The notes under the pieces: generated by a model
Seen by the model: only the letters and a program-made list of their open reading frames with translations
The model's database searches: none
What the model was told of the DNA's origin: nothing
Assembly (NCBI GenBank): GCA_024642805.1
Contig: JAHEAK010000055.1
Location: 1-14,388 of the forward strand
Length of the DNA: 14,388 nucleotides
Reading direction: 5' to 3'
Source of the DNA: Kofleriaceae bacterium
Lineage (GTDB): Bacteria > Myxococcota_A > Polyangia > Haliangiales > Haliangiaceae
Program-made: the position numbers and the translations under genes
Shown: positions 1 through 7,405 of the stretch, one piece after another
Position numbering within the stretch: position 1 is the stretch's first letter
Layout: every line of letters begins with the position of its first letter

Positions 1-779
1 TGCCCACCAGCGGGCAAGCCATGGTCGGCGGCATCGATGTCTGGGAAAAACCCGCAGAGGCCAAGCGCCTTATCGGCGTGGTGCCACAGTCCAACACTCT
101 CGATCGATCGCTGACGGTTTGGGAGAACCTCTACTACCACGGGCGCTTCTTTGGCATGAACGCGCGCAGCTCGCGCGTCGAAGCCGATCGACTGCTCGAA
201 GAGTTTCGACTCAAGGAACGAGCCAAGGCGCCGGTGCATGCCCTCTCTGGCGGCATGGCACAGCGCCTGATGGTCGCAAGGGCCGTCATGCATCGCCCCT
301 CGGTGCTCTTTCTCGACGAGCCGACCGCGGGCCTCGATCCCCAGAGTCGCATCGCCATGTGGGAGATTCTCGGCCGCCTGCATGGGGAAGGGCAGACCAT
401 CTTGCTCACGACCCACTATATGGAGGAGGCCGACGATCTGTGCTCGCGGGTGGCCATCGTCGATCGCGGCAAGATGCTGGCCCTGGACACCCCGGCTGGG
501 CTCAAGGCTTCCACTGGCATCGACACGGTGGTCACGATTACCGCGGAGGGGGAACTCGATGAGTTGGCAAAACTCTTAGTGACAGGCATCGAAGGCGCCA
601 CCGACTGCAGCGTCGTCGACGGCAAACTCCATCTGGAAGTCAAAGGCGCCAAGGGCGTGCTGCCGGCGGTCGTCAACCTGGCGCACGGCAAAGGCTATCG
701 CGTCACCGATCTGTCAATCGCGGAGCCGAGCCTCGAGACGGTCTTCATCAAGCTGACTGGCAAGGAGCTGCGGGAATGA
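1..779 (+). CDS. ABC-2 type exporter ATP-binding protein (5' truncated by the window edge)
   Basis: ATPase of a DrrA/NodI-type ABC exporter, working in the cytoplasm with the permease encoded next. The frame is open back to the window edge and reads PTSGQA before the first ATG (21), a segment that in this family follows Walker A. The true start and Walker A therefore lie upstream, and the ATG at 21 is not the start. Counting from that ATG, the visible motifs are the Q-loop (VVPQS, Q23), signature LSGGM (75-79), Walker B with catalytic Glu (LFLDEP, D99/E100), the D-loop (AGLD) and the H-loop His132. A ~100-residue C-terminal extension follows, usual for this subfamily. The stop overlaps the next ATG by 4 bp, so the two are translationally coupled. 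The substrate is unknown. At this length it is not a CcmA-type ATPase for cytochrome maturation. Confidence 0.93.
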   Translation, partial: PTSGQAMVGGIDVWEKPAEAKRLIGVVPQSNTLDRSLTVWENLYYHGRFFGMNARSSRVEADRLLEEFRLKERAKAPVHALSGGMAQRLMVARAVMHRPSVLFLDEPTAGLDPQSRIAMWEILGRLHGEGQTILLTTHYMEEADDLCSRVAIVDRGKMLALDTPAGLKASTGIDTVVTITAEGELDELAKLLVTGIEGATDCSVVDGKLHLEVKGAKGVLPAVVNLAHGKGYRVTDLSIAEPSLETVFIKLTGKELRE

Positions 780-1603
780 GCGACACGAGTCAACGGCCCG
801 AAGCCGCCCAGCGCAGCGCCAGCGTAGCAGGCACCTTCCTGGCCCTCTTGCAGCGCGACTTTCATGTGCTGCGCCACAACCTCAAGGAGTTCATTCCGCG
901 CACGGTCTTGCAGCCGCTGCTCCTGGTCTTCGTCTTCACCTATGTCTTTCCAAGCATAGGTCAGAGCATCGGCGGCAAGGAGGGGGCAGGGGCCTTCTCC
1001 ACCATGCTGGTCGCAGGTGTGCTGGCCAGCGTGATTCTCTTCCAGGGCATTCAGGCGGTCGCGCTGCCGCTGGTCCAGGAGTTTGGCTACACCAAGGAGA
1101 TCGAAGATCGCGTGCTGGCTCCTCTGCCTCTCGCGCTGGTTGCCATCGGCAAGGTGGTCGCGGGCGCGTTGCAATGCATGCTGGCCGCGCTGGTTGTCTT
1201 TCCCATTGCGACCTTCGTGCCGGCGACGCCCGTGCACCTGCAGTACCACTGGCCCATCTTGCTCACATTCGTGCCGCTGGCCTGTGTGGCCTCGGCTTCG
1301 CTCGGCCTCATGTTTGGGACCGTGTTCTCGCCGCGCGCGGTGCCGATTCTCTTCGGCGTCATCATCGTGCCGCTGACCTTCCTCGGCTGTATCTACTTCC
1401 CTTGGGCGCAACTGCACAGCTTGCGTTGGTTGCAGGTGGCGGTGCTGGCCAATCCCCTGGTCTACATGAGCGAGGGCTTCCGGGCGGCACTCACCGATGT
1501 GCCGAGCATGTCGATACTGATCATCTATCCGGTGCTCTTGGCCTTCACCTCGCTCTTCCTTTGGGTGGGCATGCGCGGCTTCCAACGGCGGGTCCTTTCC
1601 TAG
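776..1603 (+). CDS. ABC-2 type transporter permease (NodJ/DrrB family)
   Basis: Complete 275-residue inner-membrane permease that pairs with the preceding ATPase. After a ~35-residue cytoplasmic N-terminus there are about six hydrophobic segments, roughly at residues 43-60, 78-100, 120-147, 160-182, 188-208 and 246-265. The conserved loop EIEDRVLAPLPL (108-119) and the motif NPLVYMSEGFRAAL (226-239) are characteristic of the ABC-2 permease family. The protein ends FQRRVLS, a normal C-terminus for the family. Length matches NodJ/YadH-type permeases. The start ATG overlaps the upstream TGA. Family assignment is strong; the cargo cannot be deduced. A 165 bp gap separates this pair from the cytochrome genes, so a role in electron transfer is not implied. 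Confidence 0.92.
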   Translation: MSDTSQRPEAAQRSASVAGTFLALLQRDFHVLRHNLKEFIPRTVLQPLLLVFVFTYVFPSIGQSIGGKEGAGAFSTMLVAGVLASVILFQGIQAVALPLVQEFGYTKEIEDRVLAPLPLALVAIGKVVAGALQCMLAALVVFPIATFVPATPVHLQYHWPILLTFVPLACVASASLGLMFGTVFSPRAVPILFGVIIVPLTFLGCIYFPWAQLHSLRWLQVAVLANPLVYMSEGFRAALTDVPSMSILIIYPVLLAFTSLFLWVGMRGFQRRVLS

Positions 1604-1768
1604 TTCCCCAACGCGCCGGAATGGCGGACGAAAAGCCAGATCTCGGGCCTCTCGCCGCAAGAAATTCGCACCGAGCGCCACGGCTGCAAAAAGTGCGCGG
1701 GCCTGGTGTGTTCTTGGCTGATAACAATGACTTAGCGTAGGCCTTCTTCGTGCACGCTGCGCCGCCCC
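1604..1768. other. Intergenic region between ABC exporter and cytochrome operon
   Basis: This is the only sizeable gap upstream of the cytochrome genes and the likeliest place for their promoter. The permease frame stays open for 43 codons after its TAG, to a second TAG at 1733-1735, with mostly G or C at third positions, but no start codon of its own is evident. A second frame has an ATG at 1621 giving a 39-residue ORF with poorer codon bias. The stretch 1719-1735 is locally AT-rich. I see no strong terminator hairpin with a T-tract. Confidence 0.6.
1703..1719 (+). promoter_or_regulatory. Possible sigma54-type (-24/-12) promoter for the cytochrome operon
   Basis: The sequence CTGGTGTGTTCTTGGCT has GG (1705-1706) and GC (1717-1718) separated by exactly 10 bases, the invariant feature of sigma54 promoters. 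It has a pyrimidine-T before the GG and T after the GC, but only a partial match elsewhere (TGTG in place of CACG, TGGC in place of TTGC). Transcription would start near 1730, about 40 bases before the ATG at 1769. This is a by-eye match to a degenerate motif, so it is a candidate only. No enhancer-binding protein gene is in the window. Confidence 0.27.
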
Positions 1769-3919
1769 ATGAAGCATCGCGTTGCTCTTGTGATTCTGTC
1801 TCTTTCCGCGCTCTCCCTCTCGTGCACCGGTGAAACCGGGCCGCAAGGTCCAAGGGGAGCAGGTGGTGATCCGGGGGCTGATGGCAGCGCAGGCGATCCG
1901 GGCGACAACGGCGATCCGGGTGTCGACGGCGAGGACGGACGCAATCCCCTCCTGGTTGGCGCTGGTCTGCAGCTCGAGATTCTCGACGGCAGCATCGACA
2001 CCGACGGCCAGGCGCGCGTTCTCTATCGCATCACCGACAGCAATGGTCGGCCCCTGGACCTCGACGGCATCTTCACCGAAGGTGCTGTGAGCCCAAGCTT
2101 CTTGCTCGCGTCGCTGGCACAGAACAGCGCCGGCGAGGCCTTGCAGTACACCTCGTACATCACCAACGGTGCGGGCCAGGCGGCCACGCAATCCAACGGT
2201 AGCAATGTCGAGATGGGTATCGGCGACGGCGTGTATGAGTACAGCTTTGCCAACCCCATCAGCGTGACGGCAAGCGATCGCACGCACACCATCGGCATTC
2301 AGGCCAGTCGAGACTACGAGGGCCAGCGCTACGTCGCCAACCAGACCTTCGACTTCGTGCCTGATGGCTCCGACGTCACCGTCACTCGCGACGTGGTCAC
2401 CACCGAAGGCTGCAACACCTGCCACAACCCGCTCTCGCTGCACGGCGGTCGACGAAGGGACATCAAGCTGTGCGTGATGTGTCACCAGCCTCAGTCCATC
2501 GATGGCGACAGCGGCAACACCGTCGACTTCAAAGTCATGATCCACAAGATCCACATGGGCGAGGAACTGCCCTCGGTTCAGGCTGGCGGCGACTACGAAA
2601 TCATCGGATTCAACAACAGCGTGCACAACTACAACACCGTCGCCTTTCCGCAAGACATTCGCTCTTGCGACACCTGCCACACCGGCAGTCAGGGCGATGT
2701 CTGGAAGACCCGGCCCACCCGCGACACCTGCCGCTCGTGCCACGACTTGACCTCGTTTGAGACGGTCGTGCCCGCTGGCGAGGTCGCTCACCCACCAGGT
2801 CCCATGGCCAACGATAACGACTGCACCAACATCGGTTGCCACCGCGCCACCGGCGGCCTGGCCGGCATCGTCGACATGCACATGTTCCTCGGCATCAATC
2901 CTGCCAAGCCCAACTTCCAGGTCACCATCGACGAGGTTCGCAACACCGCACCCGGCCAGGCTCCTCAGGTCGACATCACCGTCACCGTCAACGGCGTCGG
3001 GCAGGACATCCTCAGCACGCCTCTCAATCGCCTGCGCTTCACGGTGGCTGGACCTACCACCGACTATCAGGAGTACTTTCAGACCACGGCCGGCGCTGCG
3101 GATCTGACCGCGATCGATGCCGCCGCGGGTAAGTTCACCTATCAGTTCCCGGCTGGCAGCCCCATTCCGGCAGGAGCTAGTGGCTCCTACGCGGTGTCGC
3201 TCGAAGCTCGCCTGGTCTCGGCCCTTGGCAACATCGACGCCTTCAACCCGGTGGTCTACGTCCCGGTCACCGACGTTGCCGCTGTGACTCGCCGCGCGGT
3301 GGTCGATCAGGCTGGCTGCGATACCTGTCACCAGTCCCTTAGCGAGCACGGTGGTTCTCGGCAAAACACCGAGTACTGCATCATGTGTCACAACTCGCAA
3401 AACACCAACGACGAGCGCGTAGCCAACGTGGAGGGCACGACCACCTTCTCCAACTCGGTCGACTTCAAAGTGATGATTCACAAGATCCACAGCGGCGAAT
3501 CTCTGACTCAGCCCTACGTCCTCGGTGGCTTTCCAACGCCGAATGCGGGCAACCCCGTGGGCTCGCCCATCAACTTTGGCGAGTTGCGCTTCCCCGGCGA
3601 TCGCAGAGACTGCGGAACCTGCCACATCGCTGGTAGCTTCTCTCTGCCCCTCGCCAACGGAGTGCAGGCTTCGCGCGTCGAGACCTTCACTTGCACCGAG
3701 GATCCGGCGGCCGATGCTGATAGCTTCTGCAATACTCGCACGAGCGTTGAGAGCTTCGTGCCACCTACCTCCGCCGTATGCACCTCGTGTCATGACACAC
3801 CCTCGACGGCTGCCCATGCCGAAATCATGACCACGAGCTCAGGTCTGGAGAGCTGCGCTACCTGCCACGGTCCAGGCTCGGCCTTTGACATCGCCGAATA
3901 CCACCGACTCAGTCCCTAA
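1769..3919 (+). CDS. OmcA/MtrC-family decahaem c-type cytochrome, surface lipoprotein
   Basis: 716-residue multihaem cytochrome of the OmcA/MtrC family, which exchanges electrons with minerals or other acceptors at the cell surface. A hydrophobic signal ends at Cys19 (SLSC, a loose lipobox), then a Gly-X-Y stretch (21-59) and a beta-rich domain. Haems 1-4 are CxxCH at 215, 235, 300 and 321; haem 5 is CX4CH (C352, C357, H358). A haem-free domain (359-516) follows, then CxxCH at 517, 537, 615, 671 and 696. This gives ten haems in two pentahaem domains separated by beta domains, the known family layout. The halves are homologous: VDFKVMIHKIH occurs at 252-262 and 564-574 and probably supplies distal His ligands. 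Two extra Cys between haems 8 and 9 (TFTC ... SFCN) could form a disulfide. No good Shine-Dalgarno precedes the ATG; the start was chosen for the signal peptide. The next gene starts 17 bases after the stop. Confidence 0.93.
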   Translation: MKHRVALVILSLSALSLSCTGETGPQGPRGAGGDPGADGSAGDPGDNGDPGVDGEDGRNPLLVGAGLQLEILDGSIDTDGQARVLYRITDSNGRPLDLDGIFTEGAVSPSFLLASLAQNSAGEALQYTSYITNGAGQAATQSNGSNVEMGIGDGVYEYSFANPISVTASDRTHTIGIQASRDYEGQRYVANQTFDFVPDGSDVTVTRDVVTTEGCNTCHNPLSLHGGRRRDIKLCVMCHQPQSIDGDSGNTVDFKVMIHKIHMGEELPSVQAGGDYEIIGFNNSVHNYNTVAFPQDIRSCDTCHTGSQGDVWKTRPTRDTCRSCHDLTSFETVVPAGEVAHPPGPMANDNDCTNIGCHRATGGLAGIVDMHMFLGINPAKPNFQVTIDEVRNTAPGQAPQVDITVTVNGVGQDILSTPLNRLRFTVAGPTTDYQEYFQTTAGAADLTAIDAAAGKFTYQFPAGSPIPAGASGSYAVSLEARLVSALGNIDAFNPVVYVPVTDVAAVTRRAVVDQAGCDTCHQSLSEHGGSRQNTEYCIMCHNSQNTNDERVANVEGTTTFSNSVDFKVMIHKIHSGESLTQPYVLGGFPTPNAGNPVGSPINFGELRFPGDRRDCGTCHIAGSFSLPLANGVQASRVETFTCTEDPAADADSFCNTRTSVESFVPPTSAVCTSCHDTPSTAAHAEIMTTSSGLESCATCHGPGSAFDIAEYHRLSP
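1829..1945 (+). repeat. Collagen-like Gly-X-Y repeat in the decahaem cytochrome
   Basis: Thirteen consecutive Gly-X-Y triplets (residues 21-59) follow the putative lipidated Cys19, beginning GETGPQGPRG and becoming rich in Gly-Asp-Pro. Collagen-like segments in bacterial surface proteins form stalks and can trimerise. Here it lies between the lipid anchor and the cytochrome domains, so it may act as a spacer lifting the haem domains off the outer membrane. The sequence is directly visible; the stalk role is inference. Confidence 0.85.
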
Positions 3920-3936
3920 GGATCCGCAAGGACGAC

Positions 3937-5100
3937 TTGGCTTCTCTGCACTTCAAAAGCGCAGCCCTCGTAGCTCTACCTCTTCTCTCCATCCTGCTCG
4001 CCGGATGTGAGAGCGAGCGCGAGCGCGTCGTCGGCCAGGGCGTTCATCCCGTCGGATGGGCCGATGATCGGGAAGCGCCAGACTTTCACGGAAGCTTTTT
4101 GCGCGAGCAGGGCTATCCACTCGCAGACTGCCAGGCCTGTCACGGCCAGGACTTTGCGGGCGGTGATGTCGAGGTCTCTTGCTCCAAAGCGGGCGCCTGC
4201 CATGAGGGGGGCGTAGAAGACTGTGCCGGTACCTGCCACGGCAGCGGGGCCGGTCCCTTGCCCATGACGGCAGCGCATCCCAAACACGCCGCCTTCTGCG
4301 CAGACTGCCACCCCGTGCCAACCACCCTACTGCCGCCGCACCTCAATGGCATGGTCGATGTCCAGCTCTCCGCACTTGCCGCGCTACATAGCGAGCCACA
4401 GTGGAATGAGGACGATAAGAGTTGTTCTAATACCTATTGCCACGGCCGACAGTCGCCGCCCTGGACTAGCTCGACTCCCTTAGGCTGCGATGGCTGTCAC
4501 CAGCAGTCTCCCAAGCACGATCGCTTTGCGCGCGTGGTCGCTGAGGCAAGCTGTGGAGCGTGCCACGGCGGATCTCCAGAGACGGGCCACCTCGATGGCG
4601 AACTCACGATCACCGTCACGGCCTGCAACGCCTGCCACGGCCAGAGTGCCAGCACGGGAGCCCCTCCGCCCGGTCTGGATGGATCGAGCGATGCCTCCTC
4701 CCCAGGAGTCGGCGCCCATCGGCGACACCTGGATTCGCTCTTGCCAGGCCGCATGGGCAAGGTTGTCGCCTGCCGCCGCTGCCACCTCGTCCCTGCTACG
4801 GTGCTGGCACCAGGGCACCTGGACAGCGAGGCGCCCGCCGATGTCGACCTGGTGCTTGGCAACTACGATGCCGATACCGGCCGCTGCTCGGTGGATTGTC
4901 ACTACGATCGCGATCCGGGCCCACTATGGACCGATGATTCCGGGGCCGAGCGCGCCTGCGATGCCTGTCACGCCTTTCCGCCGCTCTTGACCCGAAGCGG
5001 TTCGCGGCACCCGCCCGCAACCGCAGATCTGAACTTGTGTCGCGAGTGCCATGTCTTTACGCCACAGACGCATGTGGACGGCGAGGTCAGCTTCCTGTGA
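3937..5100 (+). CDS. Dodecahaem lipoprotein cytochrome c, Geobacter CxxxxCH/CxxCH type
   Basis: 387 residues with a TTG start (AAGGA four bases upstream) and a clear lipoprotein signal ending LLAGC (Cys24). It carries 12 candidate haem sites. Eight are CxxCH at 65, 121, 184, 206, 230, 279, 341 and 368. Four are atypical: CX5CH (C82-C88), CX3CH (C96-C100), CX4CH (C163-C168) and CX3CH (C317-C321). The segment CSNTYCHG followed by CDGCH is the hallmark of the Geobacter CxxxxCH/CxxCH domain family that includes OmcB-like outer-membrane cytochromes. It lies directly upstream of a beta-barrel gene whose GTG overlaps this stop by 4 bp, matching the outer-cytochrome slot of a porin-cytochrome conduit. 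I infer an outer-membrane lipoprotein passing electrons between the conduit and the decahaem surface protein. Apart from the motifs I cannot claim close identity to OmcB. Some atypical motifs may not bind haem. Confidence 0.87.
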   Translation: MASLHFKSAALVALPLLSILLAGCESERERVVGQGVHPVGWADDREAPDFHGSFLREQGYPLADCQACHGQDFAGGDVEVSCSKAGACHEGGVEDCAGTCHGSGAGPLPMTAAHPKHAAFCADCHPVPTTLLPPHLNGMVDVQLSALAALHSEPQWNEDDKSCSNTYCHGRQSPPWTSSTPLGCDGCHQQSPKHDRFARVVAEASCGACHGGSPETGHLDGELTITVTACNACHGQSASTGAPPPGLDGSSDASSPGVGAHRRHLDSLLPGRMGKVVACRRCHLVPATVLAPGHLDSEAPADVDLVLGNYDADTGRCSVDCHYDRDPGPLWTDDSGAERACDACHAFPPLLTRSGSRHPPATADLNLCRECHVFTPQTHVDGEVSFL

Positions 5101-6308
5101 AGACGCTGCTTCTCACGGTGGCAGCGCTCCTCGTTGCTCGCCAGGCCGGCGCCGATCCGCTGCGACTGCGCGCCGATGCCTTTGCCTCTGCGCAATCGCC
5201 TGTTGGTTTGCTGATCTTGCAAGCCGAGGACAGCCAGCGCGATTGGCTGGATGCCGAGGCGCTGGTGTGGACAGGTGTCACCGAGCTCGACGATAGCGGC
5301 ACCGGGGACGCGCTGGTCGTGACTCTGCGCGCACGCGATCCCAAGGGCCGCGGCGAGGCACGCGTGGGGCGCTTCCTGGTGGCGAGCGGCGCCATCATGC
5401 CAAGGCACATCGATGGGGTCTCCGCGCGCGGCCGGCTCTCTTCTGGAAGTGAGTTGGAAGTCTTCGGAGGCTTACCCGTTGTTCCGCGCTTTGGCGTCGA
5501 CGCCTACAGCTGGTTGCTGGGTATGAGGATCTCCCATCGACTGAGTGAAGGGGCTGCCGCCGGCCTGTCCTTTGTGCACGAACGTGAGCGCGGTTTCATT
5601 GCCGATGAAGAGGTCGGGTTCGATGTCGCGCTGGCTCCGAGCAAATGGCTAGACATCGCCGCCCGTGCCGCCCTCGATCTGGTCGACGATCCGGGTATCT
5701 CCGAGGCGCGCGTGTCGGCGGCCGCGCGCAAGCAGGCCTGGCGCTTCGAAGCTTTCGGCACCCGGCGCTCGCCCTCCCGACTCTTGCCTGCGACATCGCT
5801 CTTCTCCGCGCTCGGCGATGTGCCTTCCGATGAAATCGGTGTCGGGGCGCGCTGGCGTGCGGCGCCTCGCCTGGATCTGTGGAGCTCGGTGGCCTATCGC
5901 CGCGTCGAAGAGCTGGCCACAAGCATGATGGATGCCGGCATCGCTGGCGTGAATGGCTACGAGCTGCGCCTGCGCTCGGCCTTGCGCCTCGATGACAAGG
6001 GCAAGGGCGTTGTGGCTTTTGAAATCAATCGTCAGGGGCTCGATGCCTACTCGAGCTGGACGGGGCTGCGCACCACGACGCGACTTCCCGTGACCACGCG
6101 CCTCTTGCTTGCCTCCGAGTTCGAGCTGGTCGTCCCTGATCACTCGCACGGACGCGGAGCGGTGTGGCCATGGGGCCTGGTTGCGCTGCAATGGCAAGCG
6201 AGCAGCGAGTGGGAGGCCGCTGCCGCGGTAGAGGGGCGAGCGAGTCCAGAAAGCACCTCGGCTGTGAGTGCGCTCCTGCGCGTGGCCAGACGTTGGGGGG
6301 CGCCATGA
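5097..6308 (+). CDS. Putative outer-membrane beta-barrel protein of a porin-cytochrome conduit
   Basis: 403 residues from a GTG at 5097 that overlaps the upstream stop (GTGA); GAGG sits at 5083-5086. The frame is open upstream to an ATG at 5037, but that would run through the preceding gene and bury the signal peptide. From GTG the protein begins with a good Sec signal (VKTLLLTVAALLVARQAGA, then DPLRL). There are no Cys or haem motifs in the mature protein. Its body consists of alternating polar/hydrophobic stretches with short charged turns (for example GARWRAAPRLDLWSSVAYRR and NGYELRLRSALRL), typical of antiparallel transmembrane beta-strands. At ~385 mature residues it is much shorter than MtrB and nearer the Geobacter OmbB-type porins. 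Lying between a 12-haem and a 13-haem lipoprotein gene, it is inferred to be the sheath around the transmembrane cytochrome. No sequence family is recognisable by eye and the C-terminal residue is not aromatic, so function rests mainly on context. Confidence 0.75.
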   Translation: MKTLLLTVAALLVARQAGADPLRLRADAFASAQSPVGLLILQAEDSQRDWLDAEALVWTGVTELDDSGTGDALVVTLRARDPKGRGEARVGRFLVASGAIMPRHIDGVSARGRLSSGSELEVFGGLPVVPRFGVDAYSWLLGMRISHRLSEGAAAGLSFVHERERGFIADEEVGFDVALAPSKWLDIAARAALDLVDDPGISEARVSAAARKQAWRFEAFGTRRSPSRLLPATSLFSALGDVPSDEIGVGARWRAAPRLDLWSSVAYRRVEELATSMMDAGIAGVNGYELRLRSALRLDDKGKGVVAFEINRQGLDAYSSWTGLRTTTRLPVTTRLLLASEFELVVPDHSHGRGAVWPWGLVALQWQASSEWEAAAAVEGRASPESTSAVSALLRVARRWGAP

Positions 6309-7405
6309 GCGGGAACCAAGACCTGCTTCGACGCGTGCCCCCGCGCAGCAGCAGGCGCATGGTCCGCCGAGTGCTCCTGCTGGTGTGTGGCGGGCTGGCG
6401 CTGGCCGCATGCGCGCACATCCTCGGCTTTCGCGCTTCGGCTCCGCAGCCCTTCGCGCACCGGGCGCACCTCCTGCAGGGCGTCTCGTGCATGAAGTGTC
6501 ACCGCGGCATCGAGCGGGCAGGGGACGACAGCTCCTTGCACCTGCCGGGCACAACCGATTGCGTGGGCTGCCACGTCAAGCCGCACGACACCCGCGAGTG
6601 CACGAGTTGCCACGGCCTGCCGCTCACCATCGAAGGCGCTGTCCAGGCAAAGGAGTACTTGCGCTTCTCGCACGCCAGCCACGCGCCCAAGGTAAAGGGC
6701 AACTGCGTGCGCTGCCATCCCGAGGTCGCTCACGACGGCCGCATGCTGCGCCCAACCATGGCCAGTTGCTTTGGCTGTCATGCCCACGAAGATCAGTTTC
6801 GCGTGCGCGATTGTCAGGGCTGCCACGTGGATTTGCCCGCAGAGATGACGCCCCCGCAGAGTCACCTGGTGCACGACGGAGATTTTCTGAGTGAGCACGG
6901 CGTGCGCGCCGCGGCGGCCAGCGATCTGTGCGCGACCTGTCACAGTCAGCGTTTCTGTGCCGGCTGCCATGGCAAGAGCGTCGCCGTGTTGCCAGAGACC
7001 TTGCTCTTTGATCAAGTGACCCGTGCCGGTGTGCATCGCGCTGGCTTCCGTTCACGCCACGCCGAAGAAGCGCGCGCGCAGGCTGGCCTGTGCACTACCT
7101 GTCACAACCAAAGCTCCTGCCAGTCCTGCCACGACGCCAAGGGCATCGCGGCCACCGTCGATAGCTCTCGCAGTCCGCACCCGCCCGGTTGGCTGGGCGC
7201 CCCTGGGCAGAGCAACGAACACGGCCGAGCGGCATGGCGCAATCCCGCCGAGTGCGCCTCGTGTCACGGCGGCGCGGGCGAGATGTTGTGCGTGCAATGT
7301 CATCGCGAGGGTGCGGTCGGCGGATCGCCGCATCCACCTGGTTGGACGAGTCGACGCTCGAAAGTCGAATTGCCCTGTCTCTTGTGTCACGGTGGCGCCC
7401 AATGA
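6305..7405 (+). CDS. 13-haem c-type cytochrome lipoprotein
   Basis: 366 residues. The ATG at 6305 overlaps the upstream stop (ATGA); an in-frame ATG at 6359 would give a shorter n-region before the same signal. The signal ends LAAC (Cys36). Thirteen CxxCH motifs run from CMKCH (62-66) to CLLCH (358-362), the last only four residues from the C-terminus. The first six are well spaced. The last part has three closely paired units (LCATCH/FCAGCH, LCTTCH/SCQSCH, ECASCH/LCVQCH) and two copies of SPHPPGW at 290-296 and 341-347, indicating internal duplication. Size and position resemble the inner cytochrome of porin-cytochrome conduits (OmaB- or MtrA-like), although those usually carry 8-10 haems. 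Inferred location is the periplasmic side of the outer membrane, receiving electrons from the periplasm and feeding the barrel complex. Overlap with the next gene is again 4 bp. Confidence 0.85.
   Translation: MSGNQDLLRRVPPRSSRRMVRRVLLLVCGGLALAACAHILGFRASAPQPFAHRAHLLQGVSCMKCHRGIERAGDDSSLHLPGTTDCVGCHVKPHDTRECTSCHGLPLTIEGAVQAKEYLRFSHASHAPKVKGNCVRCHPEVAHDGRMLRPTMASCFGCHAHEDQFRVRDCQGCHVDLPAEMTPPQSHLVHDGDFLSEHGVRAAAASDLCATCHSQRFCAGCHGKSVAVLPETLLFDQVTRAGVHRAGFRSRHAEEARAQAGLCTTCHNQSSCQSCHDAKGIAATVDSSRSPHPPGWLGAPGQSNEHGRAAWRNPAECASCHGGAGEMLCVQCHREGAVGGSPHPPGWTSRRSKVELPCLLCHGGAQ

Noticed and set aside
1..1603. Cytochrome c maturation (CcmAB) exporter next to the cytochromes
   Set aside because: The ATPase has the long C-terminal extension and the permease the motifs of the DrrAB/NodIJ group; no other ccm genes are present.
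695..3817. Very long open frame on the - strand (1040 codons)
   Set aside because: It lies opposite the ABC ATPase end, the permease and the decahaem cytochrome, whose + strand translations carry unmistakable family motifs. Strong codon bias in GC-rich DNA leaves antisense frames open. Its translation is low-complexity and matches no family I recognise.
5037..5096. ATG start for the barrel protein at 5037
   Set aside because: It would run through the last haem motif of the preceding gene and bury the signal peptide; GTG at 5097 gives a clean signal sequence and a 4-bp overlap.
6164..6304. Upstream extension of the 13-haem protein frame
   Set aside because: It would overlap the barrel gene by ~145 bp and place a long non-signal segment before the lipoprotein signal. 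The ATG at 6305 overlaps the upstream stop and fits the operon pattern.
7189..7401. Upstream extension of the 25-haem protein frame
   Set aside because: It lies wholly inside the 13-haem gene and hides the signal peptide; the ATG at 7402 is preferred.
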